A DNA stretch of 63,451 nt from an uncultured Collinsella sp. (GCA_900757495.1 CAAENX010000015.1:1-63451); one strand, 5' to 3'; shown: positions 43,901 through 52,393, counted from the stretch's first letter. A program made the numbers and translations. Notes: generated by a model not told the origin, from the sequence alone.

Positions 43901-44249
43901 CGACGTCCGCTGCGGCGTGCATCCCACGCCGGGCAAGATTCTGTACACCTCGACGCACGACACGTCGACGCTCGCCGGTTGGTGCACGCGCTCCTTTGCG
44001 GGCGGCGACGAGCCGAGCGGTGTTGAGGTGGCGGCCAAGCTGATGAGCGACGCGCTGGCAAGCGACGCTCCCCTTGTGATGATGCCGCTGCAGGATGTCC
44101 TGGGACTAGGCGACGATGCGCGCATGAACGTACCGGGTGTCGCCACGGGCAACTGGACCTGGCAGGCCGACGAGGCCGACGTTGCGGCCGCCGAAGGCAA
44201 AACTGCACAGCTCCTGCGCAACACCCATAGATTCTGGGGCGAAGCGTGA
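40953..44249 (+). CDS. Bifunctional GH13 alpha-glucosidase/neopullulanase-like and GH77 4-alpha-glucanotransferase fusion
   Basis: 1098 residues. Residues 1-125 form a CBM34-like beta domain; 130-640 a GH13 barrel with ERGMVYQIFPDRYARDE, catalytic Asp near 350 (GWRLDVADEL), acid/base Glu near 379 (LLLGEVWED) and Asp near 454 (SSHDRPR). From about 645 a complete GH77 (MalQ) domain: ITSVPTDDGKPGTIG, RLDHFLGF (nucleophile Asp near 908), IAEDLGYL (Glu near 953) and STHDTSTLAGW. The GH13 part would hydrolyse short maltodextrins or branch points and the GH77 part shuffle glucan chains. The two are normally separate proteins. Start site lacks a strong ribosome site. Confidence 0.9.
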   Translation: MRLIHNSRLPQFRTPFGAVTTGTTVALSVILEDADPNQATLTLRTWVDEVGETLIPMEHEGDGIFTGKLKCTEPCLVWYSFICNIEGQPEVRLGAPQGRTGGEGVTYDYAEVPSFQITVYKHRENRPTWYERGMVYQIFPDRYARDEHWRERTMAELEKPRKGIQRRMVEDWNEPPVYERAEDGSIKTWDFYGGSLKGIQEDLPRIAELGFTAIYLNPIFEAASNHRYDTADYTKIDPILGTEQDFTELCQAAEKLGISIILDGVFNHTGDDSIYFNRYGNYPSVGAWQSEDSPWRDAFTFHEDGSYDCWWGVGNMPAINEKSELVRERLLGKDGVIRKWLRAGAHGWRLDVADELSDDFLAEIKKAVLAEKPDALLLGEVWEDASNKISYGHLRRYLQGSELDSAMDYPFRDMVIGFLMGYKNAYQAAEDIETLRENYPSEALSCALNLLSSHDRPRIISVLGGGPDESQLPECERSKWRLDENSMGLAKSRFWLATLMQMTFPGVPSIYYGDEYGLEGLTDPGNRRTLPTKDQLHDFDTLAIVKNASAVRRALPFMIDGEIKAFALNDEVLAYNRTGKNGESATVIINRSLRNSHRVTIPALGECASDVISGHECEIHNGTVTLDLYPLGSSIIYHHAEQRLQEPLDHGAGVVCHITSVPTDDGKPGTIGAPTRRFIDHLAAMGMRYWQVLPVNPTDFFRSPYAGPSAFAGNIDLLPESQEELAADFETWKARGGEDADPLYTAFKHRNADWLEKYCVYMAVKKYFEGESRHDWPADVARYNEHLIDDKRFHDEAELQAYMQYRFDLAWCELMNYAHKKGIEVIGDIPMYVSDDSADAWSEPENFWLSDTGKAIEISGAPADNFAPEGQVWGNPTFRWDHMKENGYRWWMDRLRRAFSLYDRVRLDHFLGFHSYFSIPAGKACADGRWLAGPGKDLFQTAYDELGPLNFIAEDLGYLTPGVRAMASTCGFPGMDVLEFSDYDVRCGVHPTPGKILYTSTHDTSTLAGWCTRSFAGGDEPSGVEVAAKLMSDALASDAPLVMMPLQDVLGLGDDARMNVPGVATGNWTWQADEADVAAAEGKTAQLLRNTHRFWGEA

Positions 44250-44293
44250 TAAAACCCCCGATATAGGGTACAGTTACAAACGTTTGAATTTAT

Positions 44294-44320
44294 GCGGGCA
44301 GAGCGATCTGCCCGCTTTGT
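44294..44320 (+). terminator. Hairpin between the fusion gene and fmdB-like gene
   Basis: GCGGGCAG and CTGCCCGC pair around AGCGAT, followed by TTTGT. It lies 45 bp after the fusion gene stop and just before the next ribosome site. Confidence 0.6.
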
Positions 44321-44337
44321 GCTGAAAAGGAAGTATT

Positions 44338-44574
44338 ATGGCGCGCTACGATTACAAGTGCTCGAGCTGCGGCAACGTGTTTGAGGTTGAGCATCCCATG
44401 TCCGAGACCCCCGAGGTCGTGTGCCCGAGCTGCGGTGCTCCGGCATCCAAGACGTTCTCGGCCAGCGGCATCAAGTTTGAGGGCAGCGGCTTCTACAACA
44501 CCGACCAGCGAAGCGGTGGTTCCAGCACCAACGCCACCAGCGGCTGCTGCGCCAACTGCCCGCATAACCACTAG
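44338..44574 (+). CDS. FmdB-family zinc-ribbon protein
   Basis: 78 residues. Starts MARYDYKCSSCGNVFEVEHPMSE and has a second CPSCG pair, forming the four-Cys zinc ribbon of the FmdB/CxxC_CxxC_SSSS family (SGIKFEGSGFYNTD is the conserved follow-on). A Ser/Gly linker and a Cys-rich end (CCANCPHNH) finish it. Regulatory or RNA-related roles have been proposed for the family; none can be shown here. AAAGGAAG precedes the ATG. Confidence 0.85.
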   Translation: MARYDYKCSSCGNVFEVEHPMSETPEVVCPSCGAPASKTFSASGIKFEGSGFYNTDQRSGGSSTNATSGCCANCPHNH

Positions 44575-44608
44575 AGACAAGCGGTCCTGCCACCCAAGTT
44601 TCCTGATG

Positions 44609-44674
44609 AGTTGCGGTGAAATGAGGATTGTTAGCCTGGAAAAGCCGTTATTCAATCCCTATTTCACCGCAACT
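44609..44674. repeat. AGTTGCGGTGAAAT hairpin, copy 1
   Basis: Arms AGTTGCGGTGAAATGAGGAT and ATCCCTATTTCACCGCAACT pair with few mismatches around about 25 nt. Same family as 44951-45017 and 61090-61168. Confidence 0.8.
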
Positions 44675-44716
44675 TTTCTATAGACTGGATTTCGGGCTGA
44701 AGCTAAGTTTGTAACA

Positions 44717-44876
44717 TTTCAAAACTCTACCGGATTACGGGGCTGAATTGACAACCTCTATCCATTCCGGTAATTTGCAAATTTCAACAAGCCATCTACC
44801 TGCGGTTTTATTAAGGCCATTTTTGCTGTGGTCGGGCATCACCGATCTAGCCCCGTAATCCGCCCTACTTTTGATA
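44717..44876 (+). repeat. CTACCTGCGG-core repeat, copy E
   Basis: Outer arms at 44717-44744 and 44849-44876 share GGATTACGGGGCT/AGCCCCGTAATCC and an outer AAAA/TTTT pair. The core CATCTACCTGCGGTTTTA is at 44793-44810, with GCTGTGGTCGGGC following. The arms match truncated copy A at the window start. Sits between two copies of the shorter AGTTGCGG hairpin. Confidence 0.8.
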
Positions 44877-44950
44877 GCAGCAAGTATGAAACAGGGCCAT
44901 TTTTTCCCACTCTTTACCGCTATTGCGATCTCAACTCGCACGACCTTCTG

Positions 44951-45017
44951 AGTTGCGGTGAAATAGGGACTGTTTGGCCGGTAGATGCCGCTATTCAATC
45001 CCTATTTCACCGCAACT
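44951..45017. repeat. AGTTGCGGTGAAAT hairpin, copy 2
   Basis: Arms AGTTGCGGTGAAATAGGGA and TCCCTATTTCACCGCAACT are exact complements around a 29-nt loop. It ends 7 bp before the rsmB stop codon, so it may also terminate rsmB transcription. Confidence 0.85.
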
Positions 45018-45023
45018 TAGTAG

Positions 45024-46424
45024 TTACTTATGGACCAGGCGGGCGCAGAAGTGGCCGTCGTAGGAGTCGGCGTTTACGGGGACGCTTTGGAAAAGGCCCC
45101 GGTCGTTTTGACGGAGGGTGACGAGGCTCTTGGCATGGTCGTACTCGGTGAGCTGCAGAATCTGGGCTTCGGAGAGCGGCGCCACGGTAAAGCCGGCGCC
45201 CTCGGGAGAGGCCAGGAAGGCGTCCACGACCTGCGCGTTCTCTTCATAAAAAACCGAGCAGGTTGCATAGATAAGCTCACCGCCGGCAGCCACGCGCGCG
45301 GCTGCTTCCTTGAGCATCGTCAGCTGTAGCTTGGGCAGCTCAGTCGTAACGTCGTTCTCGGTCATACGCCACGGAATCTCGGGATGACGGCGCATGGTGC
45401 CGGTGCCAGAGCACGGCGCATCGATAAACACCGTGTCGAACAGGGCAGGCTCGCCGAGCATCGCGTCAAAGGACGTGAGCACCTCATTGAGCTCGCAGGC
45501 ATCGCCCGACACCGTACGAACACCCGTAATACCCGCCTTGTGCAGGCGCGCGAGATTCTGATCGCACTTACGATCGTGCAGATCGAGCGCGGTATGCTGA
45601 TGCTCGTACCCGGCACGCTTGGCCTGGCACATCATCACATAGGTCTTGGTGCCGCGACCGGCGCCAATCTCCAGGCAACGACCGGGACGTGTCGCGGCAG
45701 TAGCGATAAGCTGAGCGTTGAGATCCGAGGCGACCGCAGCCGCACGCTCAAACACGCCCGATGCAACCGTGACCTGCGCATCGACGGGAGCATGGCAGCC
45801 CGGGAAGACAGGCGCAACGAGCTGCGAGATATACGGATCGGCCTTAGTCGCAAACGCATTCTCGTGCAGTGCAAGCGGCGCAGGCGCCAGATTGCCGGCA
45901 AAGTTGAGCGCGCCCTCGGGCGTATCGAACGAGGCCATAATACGAGCGCACAGCCAGCGCGGCAGGCCCATCAGACGGGAAAGTCGAACCAAACGGCGCT
46001 CGGACTCATCCACGTCGGATGCCGTGGCAAAGTCCTCAACGTTGTCCGCAACCTTGTGCAGCACCGCGTTAGCCAGGCCCGCGGCAGACTTAGCACCGCT
46101 GCGCACCAGCTCAACACCCTGGCTCACGGCAACGCGGCCCGGCGTATGCAGGTAGAGCATCTCGAAAGCCGAGATGCGAAGCGCCATGCGAACGCGCGGC
46201 GCGACCTTTTTGGGCTTATCCAAAAACTGATCGAGCAACTCATCCAAAATGCCCTGTGTGGCGGCAACACCGAGCGCCAAACGCGCGGCAAAAGCAGAAT
46301 CGCGCTGGTCAATGGCCTTGGCGGAAGCGCGGGAAGACAACACGTCGCGTGCGTACATACCGCGGCGATCGGCCTCCATCAACACATCGAGCGCAAGCTT
46401 GCGCGCGGGAGACAACTTACTCAT
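45024..46424 (-). CDS. rsmB: 16S rRNA (cytosine-C5)-methyltransferase RsmB
   Basis: 466 residues from the ATG at 46424, which overlaps the fmt stop. An N-terminal NusB-like RNA-binding domain (ARKLALDVLMEADRRGMYARDVL) precedes the SAM-dependent methyltransferase: CLEIGAGRGTKTYVM, DAPCSGTGTMRRHPEIPWR and YATCSVFYEEN with the two catalytic Cys. Methylates 16S rRNA. The fmt-rsmB order with fmt upstream is common in bacteria. Confidence 0.9.
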   Translation of the reverse strand: MSKLSPARKLALDVLMEADRRGMYARDVLSSRASAKAIDQRDSAFAARLALGVAATQGILDELLDQFLDKPKKVAPRVRMALRISAFEMLYLHTPGRVAVSQGVELVRSGAKSAAGLANAVLHKVADNVEDFATASDVDESERRLVRLSRLMGLPRWLCARIMASFDTPEGALNFAGNLAPAPLALHENAFATKADPYISQLVAPVFPGCHAPVDAQVTVASGVFERAAAVASDLNAQLIATAATRPGRCLEIGAGRGTKTYVMMCQAKRAGYEHQHTALDLHDRKCDQNLARLHKAGITGVRTVSGDACELNEVLTSFDAMLGEPALFDTVFIDAPCSGTGTMRRHPEIPWRMTENDVTTELPKLQLTMLKEAAARVAAGGELIYATCSVFYEENAQVVDAFLASPEGAGFTVAPLSEAQILQLTEYDHAKSLVTLRQNDRGLFQSVPVNADSYDGHFCARLVHK

Positions 46425-47341
46425 GACAGTACACCCCACCTAAGTTCGGCACCCTGCAGGCCGGCAGCCCAGGCAGAAGCAGCCATGGCACGCTTGCCAT
46501 CGGGCTTAACCTCAAGCAGTTCAACCGCGCCATCAGAAAGGCCCAGGTAAACACGCTTGCTCTTGACGGCAACAGCGCCCTCGCCAAGCGACACATCGGC
46601 CGGCGCAGCATCGAGCACGCGAACCGACTTGCCGGCAATCACACAACGGGCAGGCGCGGTATCGGACGAAGCGAGCACATGACGCACGCAATCGAGCGCT
46701 GTCATCTGCGGATCCAGACGCATCTCCTGCTTGGAAATCTTGGCAGCATGCGTGACGAGCGACTCATCCTGCTCAATCCAAACAGCCGAGCCATCGGCAA
46801 GCGACGGCAGTGTATCGGCAAGCAACTTACCGCCAAGCTCACCAAGCTCCATGGTCAGTGCCTCGGCATGCTTACCGGCAACCGACGTAGAGGCCTGCGC
46901 ACAATAAGCACCCGTATCCACGCCATGCCCAATGCGCATAATGGAAACGCCAGCAACCTCATCACCAGCAAGAATGGCACGGTGAATGGGAGCAGCCCCA
47001 CGCCAACGAGGCAGCAGCGAAGCATGAACATTCACAATACCAAGCGGCGCCATATGCAGCACGTCATCAGGCAAAATGCAGCCATAGGCAGCCACACAGA
47101 AAATATCGGCCCGCGCAGCCTGGAGCGCCTCAACAACCTCAGGCGTCATACGATTGGCCTCAACAACAGGCAGACCAAGCTCGAGCGCCCTGGCCTTAAC
47201 AGGAGACGGCTCAAGCTTCTTACCACGCCCACGAACAGCATCGGGACGAGTAATTACGAGCGCAATCTCGTTCCCAGCCTCAACAAGCGAAGTCAGCGAA
47301 GGCACAGCAAAATCAGGCGTGCCCATAAACACAATACGCAT
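46421..47341 (-). CDS. fmt: Methionyl-tRNA formyltransferase
   Basis: 306 residues, standard length. MRIVFMGTPDFAVPSLTSLVEAG, VNVHASLLPRWRGAAPIHRAILAGD (the HxSLLP formyl-folate site) and ISIMRIGHGVDTG-like motif mark the enzyme. It formylates initiator Met-tRNA using 10-formyltetrahydrofolate. In the order def-fmt-rsmB, with a 323-bp gap between def and fmt holding a hairpin element. Confidence 0.95.
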   Translation of the reverse strand: MRIVFMGTPDFAVPSLTSLVEAGNEIALVITRPDAVRGRGKKLEPSPVKARALELGLPVVEANRMTPEVVEALQAARADIFCVAAYGCILPDDVLHMAPLGIVNVHASLLPRWRGAAPIHRAILAGDEVAGVSIMRIGHGVDTGAYCAQASTSVAGKHAEALTMELGELGGKLLADTLPSLADGSAVWIEQDESLVTHAAKISKQEMRLDPQMTALDCVRHVLASSDTAPARCVIAGKSVRVLDAAPADVSLGEGAVAVKSKRVYLGLSDGAVELLEVKPDGKRAMAASAWAAGLQGAELRWGVLS

Positions 47342-47560
47342 AAAAGATGGTCTCCTCTCAATAACGAGCCGAGACGGCTACAAAAAGAAGCGCTCTAGGC
47401 CGCAAACGCACCCAGCCGCAAGAACAGTTCAACAAAGACAAATATACCCAAAAACAAAGAAAGAGCCGCATAAAAGCAGCCCTCCCAACAAAGCAATTAT
47501 CAGCGAAGACGCCCATCCCTGGCCCGACGGCACCCGGGCGAGACAAGCAGCGTCAACGTA

Positions 47561-47656
47561 GTCCCCGGGGCGCCCGCCTATATCGTCCCGCGCGCAGTTT
47601 CGCAGCGCAGCGAGAATGTTTGAGCACGGGATGATATAGGCGGGCGCCACGGGGAC
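47561..47656. repeat. Long imperfect inverted repeat between def and fmt
   Basis: Arms 47561-47590 and 47627-47656 share GTCCCCG, GGCGCCCGCCTATAT and TCCCG blocks in complementary order. The centre CGCAGTTTCGCAGCGCAGCGAG contains its own short repeats. Non-coding; a further type of the intergenic hairpin elements seen in this window. Confidence 0.7.
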
Positions 47657-47664
47657 GGACAAAC

Positions 47665-48201
47665 CTACTCCGTCTCGCCCGGTCGAGCGCCGCGGGCCAG
47701 GGCGTCCTGGTACTCCTTGACTGCCTTGATACGCTGCATCGGCTTGAGTCGCTCGAACATGGTGTTGCCGTGCAGGTGATCGATCTCGTGCTGCAGGCAC
47801 ACGCAGAACAGGTCGCCCGTTGCTTCATAGCGAATCAGGTTGGCGTCCAGGTCATACGCCTCGACGACGACATGATCGGGACGCTCGATCTCGCAGCTAA
47901 TGCCGGGGATGGACAGGCAGCCCTCGCTATACGGCACCAGATGGTCGCTCTGCTCAACAATGACAGGGTTGATGAGCACGTACGGGTCGTAGTCGTTCTT
48001 GTCGCTGTAGTCGCAGTCGATGGTGACGAGTTGGATGAGCTCACCGATCTGCGGGGCGGCCAGGCCGCATCCACCGTTCTCGAACATCATCTTTTTCATC
48101 TTCTCGGCAAGCGCCTCGATCGCCGGGGTGATCTCCTCGATGACGGCGCACTCCTGGCGCAGACGAGGGTCGGGCGACAGTACGATTCCGTTGGCTTCCA
48201 T
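47665..48201 (-). CDS. def: Peptide deformylase
   Basis: 178 residues from the second ATG (48201), which is better spaced from AAAGG than the first. Motifs GCGLAAPQIG, EGCLSIPG and QHEIDHLHG carry the metal ligands Cys, His, His and the catalytic Glu. Removes the formyl group from nascent proteins, the counterpart of fmt. 18 bp after priA. Confidence 0.93.
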   Translation of the reverse strand: MEANGIVLSPDPRLRQECAVIEEITPAIEALAEKMKKMMFENGGCGLAAPQIGELIQLVTIDCDYSDKNDYDPYVLINPVIVEQSDHLVPYSEGCLSIPGISCEIERPDHVVVEAYDLDANLIRYEATGDLFCVCLQHEIDHLHGNTMFERLKPMQRIKAVKEYQDALARGARPGETE

Positions 48202-48219
48202 GGCCATCCTTTCGGGTTG

Positions 48220-50661
48220 TTACATCAAATCATAGGCGTCGACGTCAACGCTCACGCTCACGCCGCGCACGGAGCCCACCTCTATGAGGCAGGCGTCGAT
48301 ATCATCAGAGACATGGTACCCCACGGGCGACTTCACAAGCAGGTGGAATCGATAACGGTCCTTGGCTCTCTCGATTACACACGAAGCCGGGCCCAGCACC
48401 TGGGGCACGGCGCTCCCCACCCGCAAAAATTCGGGCGCGGCGGCATGCCAGCGACGCTTGAGGAGCTTTGCGATGCGCCCAATGTAGTCCTGCGCGTTAT
48501 CTCGATTAGCCGACCACACCAAAATGTTGACCAGGCGCACGAACGGCGGATAAAGTGCGTCGCGGCGCTGGTCCAGGTCGTAGTCGGTAAAGATCGAACG
48601 GTCGTGCTCGGCAACGGCGCGAATAACCGGGTCCTCGGGCAGATAGGTCTGGATGATGACCTCGCCAGGGCGATCGCCGCGGCCGGCGCGGCCCGCCACC
48701 TGCTCAAGCAGATCGTAGGCACGCTCCCCTGCTCTAAAATCGGGCAGCTTGAGGGCAAAGTCGGCATTGACCACGCCCACAAGCGTGACCTCGGGAAAGT
48801 CGAGGCCCTTTGCAATCATCTGGGTACCCAGCAGCACCGCGCAATCGGCGGCATCGAACTGCTCGAGCAGCTTTTTGTGTGCGTCCTTGCCGCGCGTGGA
48901 ATCGGCATCCATGCGAATGATGGCGACGTCGTCGGGCAGCATCTGGTGCAGTGCGTCCTCGATCTGCTGCGTACCCAGGCCCATTTTAGCCAGGTAGCGA
49001 CTGCCGCACTTGGGACAGCTACTCGTGGGCGCCGGATAGGGCTGCACGCGCCAGGACGATCCGCAGGTGTGGCACTGCAGCGTGTGCGTGCGCTCGTGAT
49101 ACGTGAGCGCGGTTGAGCAGTGGTTGCAGGTGGGGACGCAGCCGCACTCGCGGCACATCAGAAACGGCGCAAAGCCGCGACGGTTGTGCAGCAGCACGGC
49201 CTTCTCGCGGCGCTCGACCACGCGCTCCAAGCCCTCCATCAGCGGTTTTGAGAACATGGAGCGGCTACCGTGCGAGAACTCACGACGCAGGTCGGCAATG
49301 CGGACTGTGGGCAGCACGGCGTGTCCCGGGCGCTCGGGCATCTCGACACGCGTCCAGGTAGCTCCGTTGTACGTGCCGCGGCGGCAGCGGTCGAGGGCCT
49401 CGGCAGAAGGGGTGGCCGAACCCAACACGAGCGGGCAGCGATACCGACGCGCCATCTCGGCCGCCACCTCGCGCGCATGGTAGCGCGGACTGGAGCCCTG
49501 CTTATAGCTGGTCTCGTGCTCCTCGTCGATGATGATAAGACCCAAGTCGCTGAGCGGGCAAAAGAGCGCCGAACGGGCGCCCACGACCACGCGCGCGGCA
49601 CCGCTGGCGACCATATCCCACTGGTCCAGACGCTCGCCAGCAGAAAGACGCGAATGGAACACAGCGACCGTCTCGCCAAAGCGCGAGCGGAAGCGGCCGA
49701 CGGTCTGGGCCGTCAGCGAGATCTCGGGCACCAGCACGCAGGCCGAGCGGCCGTCCGCGAGCACGCGCTCGATGGCAGAGAGGTAAACCTCGGTTTTGCC
49801 GGAACCGGTAACACCGTCCACGAGTACCACGTCGCCGTGCGCATCCAGGCGGGCGCGCTCAATCTGCGCGAGGGCCTGCTGCTGGCCGCACGTGAGTGCC
49901 ACCGGCGCCTTGCCGCTCGCCGAGGACAGCGTGGTCTGGTCGCTGCAGCCACGCCACGCACGGCGCTCCTCCACCACCACGACGCCGCGTTTTTCGAGCG
50001 CCTTGATGGTTGCCGACATGCTGTTGTAGAGCAAGTTGAGGTCACGCGTCGTGACCGGGCCGCACTGGAGCGCCTCGATGAGCTGGCGTTGGCGAGCGGC
50101 AGTCTTGGGCGGCGTATAGTCGAAGCCCTCGGGCGTAAGCATGACCCAGCGGTTTTGGATAGATTTGACGGCGGGGCGCTCAACGGTCCACACGCCGTCG
50201 TCGCCCTTGACCACACGCGGGCTGCCGCCCGGAGGCAAGAACAGGCGCAGACACTCGGAAAGCGTTGCGACGTACTCGTGGCTCATCCAAAGCGCAATGC
50301 GTGCAGCCTCGGCGGTAAAGAGCGGCTTGCTGAGGATGGCCTCGATAGGCTTGATGCGCGCGGGATCAAGGGCGCTGTTGCCTTGCAGGTTGGCAAGCTC
50401 GGGCGCGATGTCGACGATGTAGCCCGCGGCCGCACGGTTGCCAAAATGAACTAGAACGGTGGAGCCGATCTGGGCATCGTTGGCAAGGGACTCGGGGATG
50501 CCGTAAGCAAACGGTTCGGACAGCGCACGGGTGGGAATGTCCAGGACCACGCTCGCATAGACGGCGATGGGTTCGGGCTGCGCCGAGGCAGCAGCGGATG
50601 CCGGCGCCGCCGGAGTCTCCTCCGGTTCCGGCGAACCAAACAGTGACAGTTGCTCGGCCAT
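48220..50661 (-). CDS. priA: Primosomal replication restart helicase PriA
   Basis: 813 residues. N-terminal DNA-binding domain (VVLDIPTRALSEPFAYGIP), Walker A GVTGSGKTEVYLSAIE, DEEH box (IIIDEEHETSYKQ), and two zinc-binding clusters (CRECGCVPTCNHC..CHTC..CPKCGSRYL). It restarts stalled replication forks. A Pro/Ala-rich N-terminal 30-residue extension precedes the usual start. Transcribed with def. Confidence 0.93.
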   Translation of the reverse strand: MAEQLSLFGSPEPEETPAAPASAAASAQPEPIAVYASVVLDIPTRALSEPFAYGIPESLANDAQIGSTVLVHFGNRAAAGYIVDIAPELANLQGNSALDPARIKPIEAILSKPLFTAEAARIALWMSHEYVATLSECLRLFLPPGGSPRVVKGDDGVWTVERPAVKSIQNRWVMLTPEGFDYTPPKTAARQRQLIEALQCGPVTTRDLNLLYNSMSATIKALEKRGVVVVEERRAWRGCSDQTTLSSASGKAPVALTCGQQQALAQIERARLDAHGDVVLVDGVTGSGKTEVYLSAIERVLADGRSACVLVPEISLTAQTVGRFRSRFGETVAVFHSRLSAGERLDQWDMVASGAARVVVGARSALFCPLSDLGLIIIDEEHETSYKQGSSPRYHAREVAAEMARRYRCPLVLGSATPSAEALDRCRRGTYNGATWTRVEMPERPGHAVLPTVRIADLRREFSHGSRSMFSKPLMEGLERVVERREKAVLLHNRRGFAPFLMCRECGCVPTCNHCSTALTYHERTHTLQCHTCGSSWRVQPYPAPTSSCPKCGSRYLAKMGLGTQQIEDALHQMLPDDVAIIRMDADSTRGKDAHKKLLEQFDAADCAVLLGTQMIAKGLDFPEVTLVGVVNADFALKLPDFRAGERAYDLLEQVAGRAGRGDRPGEVIIQTYLPEDPVIRAVAEHDRSIFTDYDLDQRRDALYPPFVRLVNILVWSANRDNAQDYIGRIAKLLKRRWHAAAPEFLRVGSAVPQVLGPASCVIERAKDRYRFHLLVKSPVGYHVSDDIDACLIEVGSVRGVSVSVDVDAYDLM

Positions 50662-50700
50662 GGCCCCAGCACCTCCTATCCCATACGTCTACAGAAACAA

Positions 50701-50726
50701 GAGCCCCGCTCGAGTGAACGGGGCTC
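50701..50726 (-). terminator. Terminator of gltX
   Basis: GAGCCCCG and CGGGGCTC stem with a short loop, followed on the minus strand by TTGTTTC. It lies 24 bp beyond the gltX stop and before priA. Confidence 0.75.
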
Positions 50727-50749
50727 GGATACATGCGTTTACGCAGCTG

Positions 50750-52225
50750 CTACAGCGCCATCGTGCGGGCGCGGTCGATGCGTGCCAGGCAGTCGTCGCG
50801 GCCGACGAGCGCCATGGTCTCGCCCAGCGGGGGGCTCACCATGTTGCCGCAAACGGCGACGCGCACGGCCTGGAACACCACGCGCTTCTTGAGGTCCATC
50901 TGCTCGGGCAGCGGCTCAAGCGCGGCGTCGATGTTGGCAGCCGTCCACTCGGTAACACCCTCGAGCGCGGCCTTGGCGGCATCCAGAATGGCGCCCATGC
51001 CTTCCTTGGCCAGACCCTTGTTAACAGACTTCTCGTCATACTCGAGCGTCTCGGCCGTAGCAAAGATGGGAGCGGCGACGGTCACGGCATCGGCCGGCAT
51101 CTTGGTGCGCGGCTTGACGATGGCGGCAAGGGCATCGATCCAATCCTCGCCGTACTCGACGTTGCCCTCAATGAGACCCGCCTCGTGAAGCTCGGGGACC
51201 ATAATCTCGTCGGCAAACTGGGCGTCGGACATGCCGTTGATGTACTCGGCATTGACCCAGTCAAGCTTCTTGGGATCGAAGGTCGCGGGGTTCTTGGAGA
51301 TGCGGTCGAGCGAGAACTTGCTGGCCAGGACATCGCGCGGGATGATCGTGGTCTCGCCGTCGAGCGACCAGCCGAGCAGCGCCAGATAGTTGACGAAAGC
51401 GTCGGACAGGTAACCGGCGTCACGGTACTCCTCCACCGAGGTGGCGCCGTGGCGCTTGGAGAGCTTCTTGCCGTCGGCACCCAGAATCATGGAGATGTGG
51501 GCGAACGTGGGCACGGGCGCGCCAAGGGCCTCGTAGACCATGACCTGGCGCGGGGTGTTGGACAGATGGTCGTCGCCGCGGATGACGTGGGTGATCTTCA
51601 TCATGGCGTCGTCGACGACGGTCGCGAAGTTGTACGTGGGCGTGCCATCGGAGCGGAAGATGACGAAGTCGTCGAGCTCCTTGGCGTCGAAGGTCACCTC
51701 GCCGTGGACGGCGTCGTGGATACGGACGTCGCCGCGGTCCTCGGGCACCTTGATGCGCAGGACGTAGGACTCGCCGGCCTCAATGCGGCGACGGGCCTCC
51801 TCGGAATCAAGATCGCGGCAGCGGCGCTGATAGCCCTGGAAGGGGTCCTTACGCTCCTGGGCGGCCTTGCGGTCGGCGTCGAGCTGCTCCTTGGTGCAGA
51901 AGCAGGGATAGGCCTTGCCCTCGTCCCAGAGCTTCTGGGCGGCCTGCTTGTACAGGTCCAGGCGCTCAGTCTGGGCGTAGGGGCCAAAGTCGCCGCCCAC
52001 CTCGGGACCCTCGTCCCAGTCCAGGCCCAGCCAACGCATGGCGCGCAGGATGATCTGCGTGTTCTCGTCGGTGGAGCGGGTGGGGTCGGTGTCGTCGATG
52101 CGCAGGATGAACGTGCCGCCGTTAGCGCGGGCGAAAGCCCAGTTATAGATAGCGGTGCGGGCGCCGCCGATGTGCAGCTTGCCCGTCGGTGAGGGTGCAA
52201 AGCGGACGCGAACGTCTGATGCCAT
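50750..52225 (-). CDS. gltX: Glutamyl-tRNA synthetase
   Basis: 491 residues from the ATG at 52225 with GAGGAG upstream; the open frame begins earlier but lies in the hairpin region. Class I signatures: VRFAPSPTGKLHIGGARTAIYNW, and KKLSKRHGATSV (KMSKS equivalent). Charges tRNA-Glu, which is itself encoded at the right end of the window. Confidence 0.93.
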   Translation of the reverse strand: MASDVRVRFAPSPTGKLHIGGARTAIYNWAFARANGGTFILRIDDTDPTRSTDENTQIILRAMRWLGLDWDEGPEVGGDFGPYAQTERLDLYKQAAQKLWDEGKAYPCFCTKEQLDADRKAAQERKDPFQGYQRRCRDLDSEEARRRIEAGESYVLRIKVPEDRGDVRIHDAVHGEVTFDAKELDDFVIFRSDGTPTYNFATVVDDAMMKITHVIRGDDHLSNTPRQVMVYEALGAPVPTFAHISMILGADGKKLSKRHGATSVEEYRDAGYLSDAFVNYLALLGWSLDGETTIIPRDVLASKFSLDRISKNPATFDPKKLDWVNAEYINGMSDAQFADEIMVPELHEAGLIEGNVEYGEDWIDALAAIVKPRTKMPADAVTVAAPIFATAETLEYDEKSVNKGLAKEGMGAILDAAKAALEGVTEWTAANIDAALEPLPEQMDLKKRVVFQAVRVAVCGNMVSPPLGETMALVGRDDCLARIDRARTMAL

Positions 52226-52309
52226 GGAAATCTCCTCGATTGCAGGATGGATGTCTAACCGCACCAGTATAAAGCAACAATGCAACCTCCGCACAAAGGG
52301 CACCGACCC

Positions 52310-52393
52310 ACTCATTGGGGACAGACTTAAATGAGTAGTCCTTAGGGACGTTCTTAGTTTATGGCTGGTCATTTAAGTCTGTCCCCAATGAGT
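52310..52393. repeat. 25-bp perfect inverted repeat between gltX and metK
   Basis: Arms 52310-52334 and 52369-52393 are exact complements containing CATTGGGGACAGACTTAAAT; the 34-nt centre holds TCCTTAGGGACG. The GGGGACAGAC motif is widespread in intergenic elements of bacteria and may be REP/MITE-like. It separates divergent gltX and metK. Confidence 0.85.
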
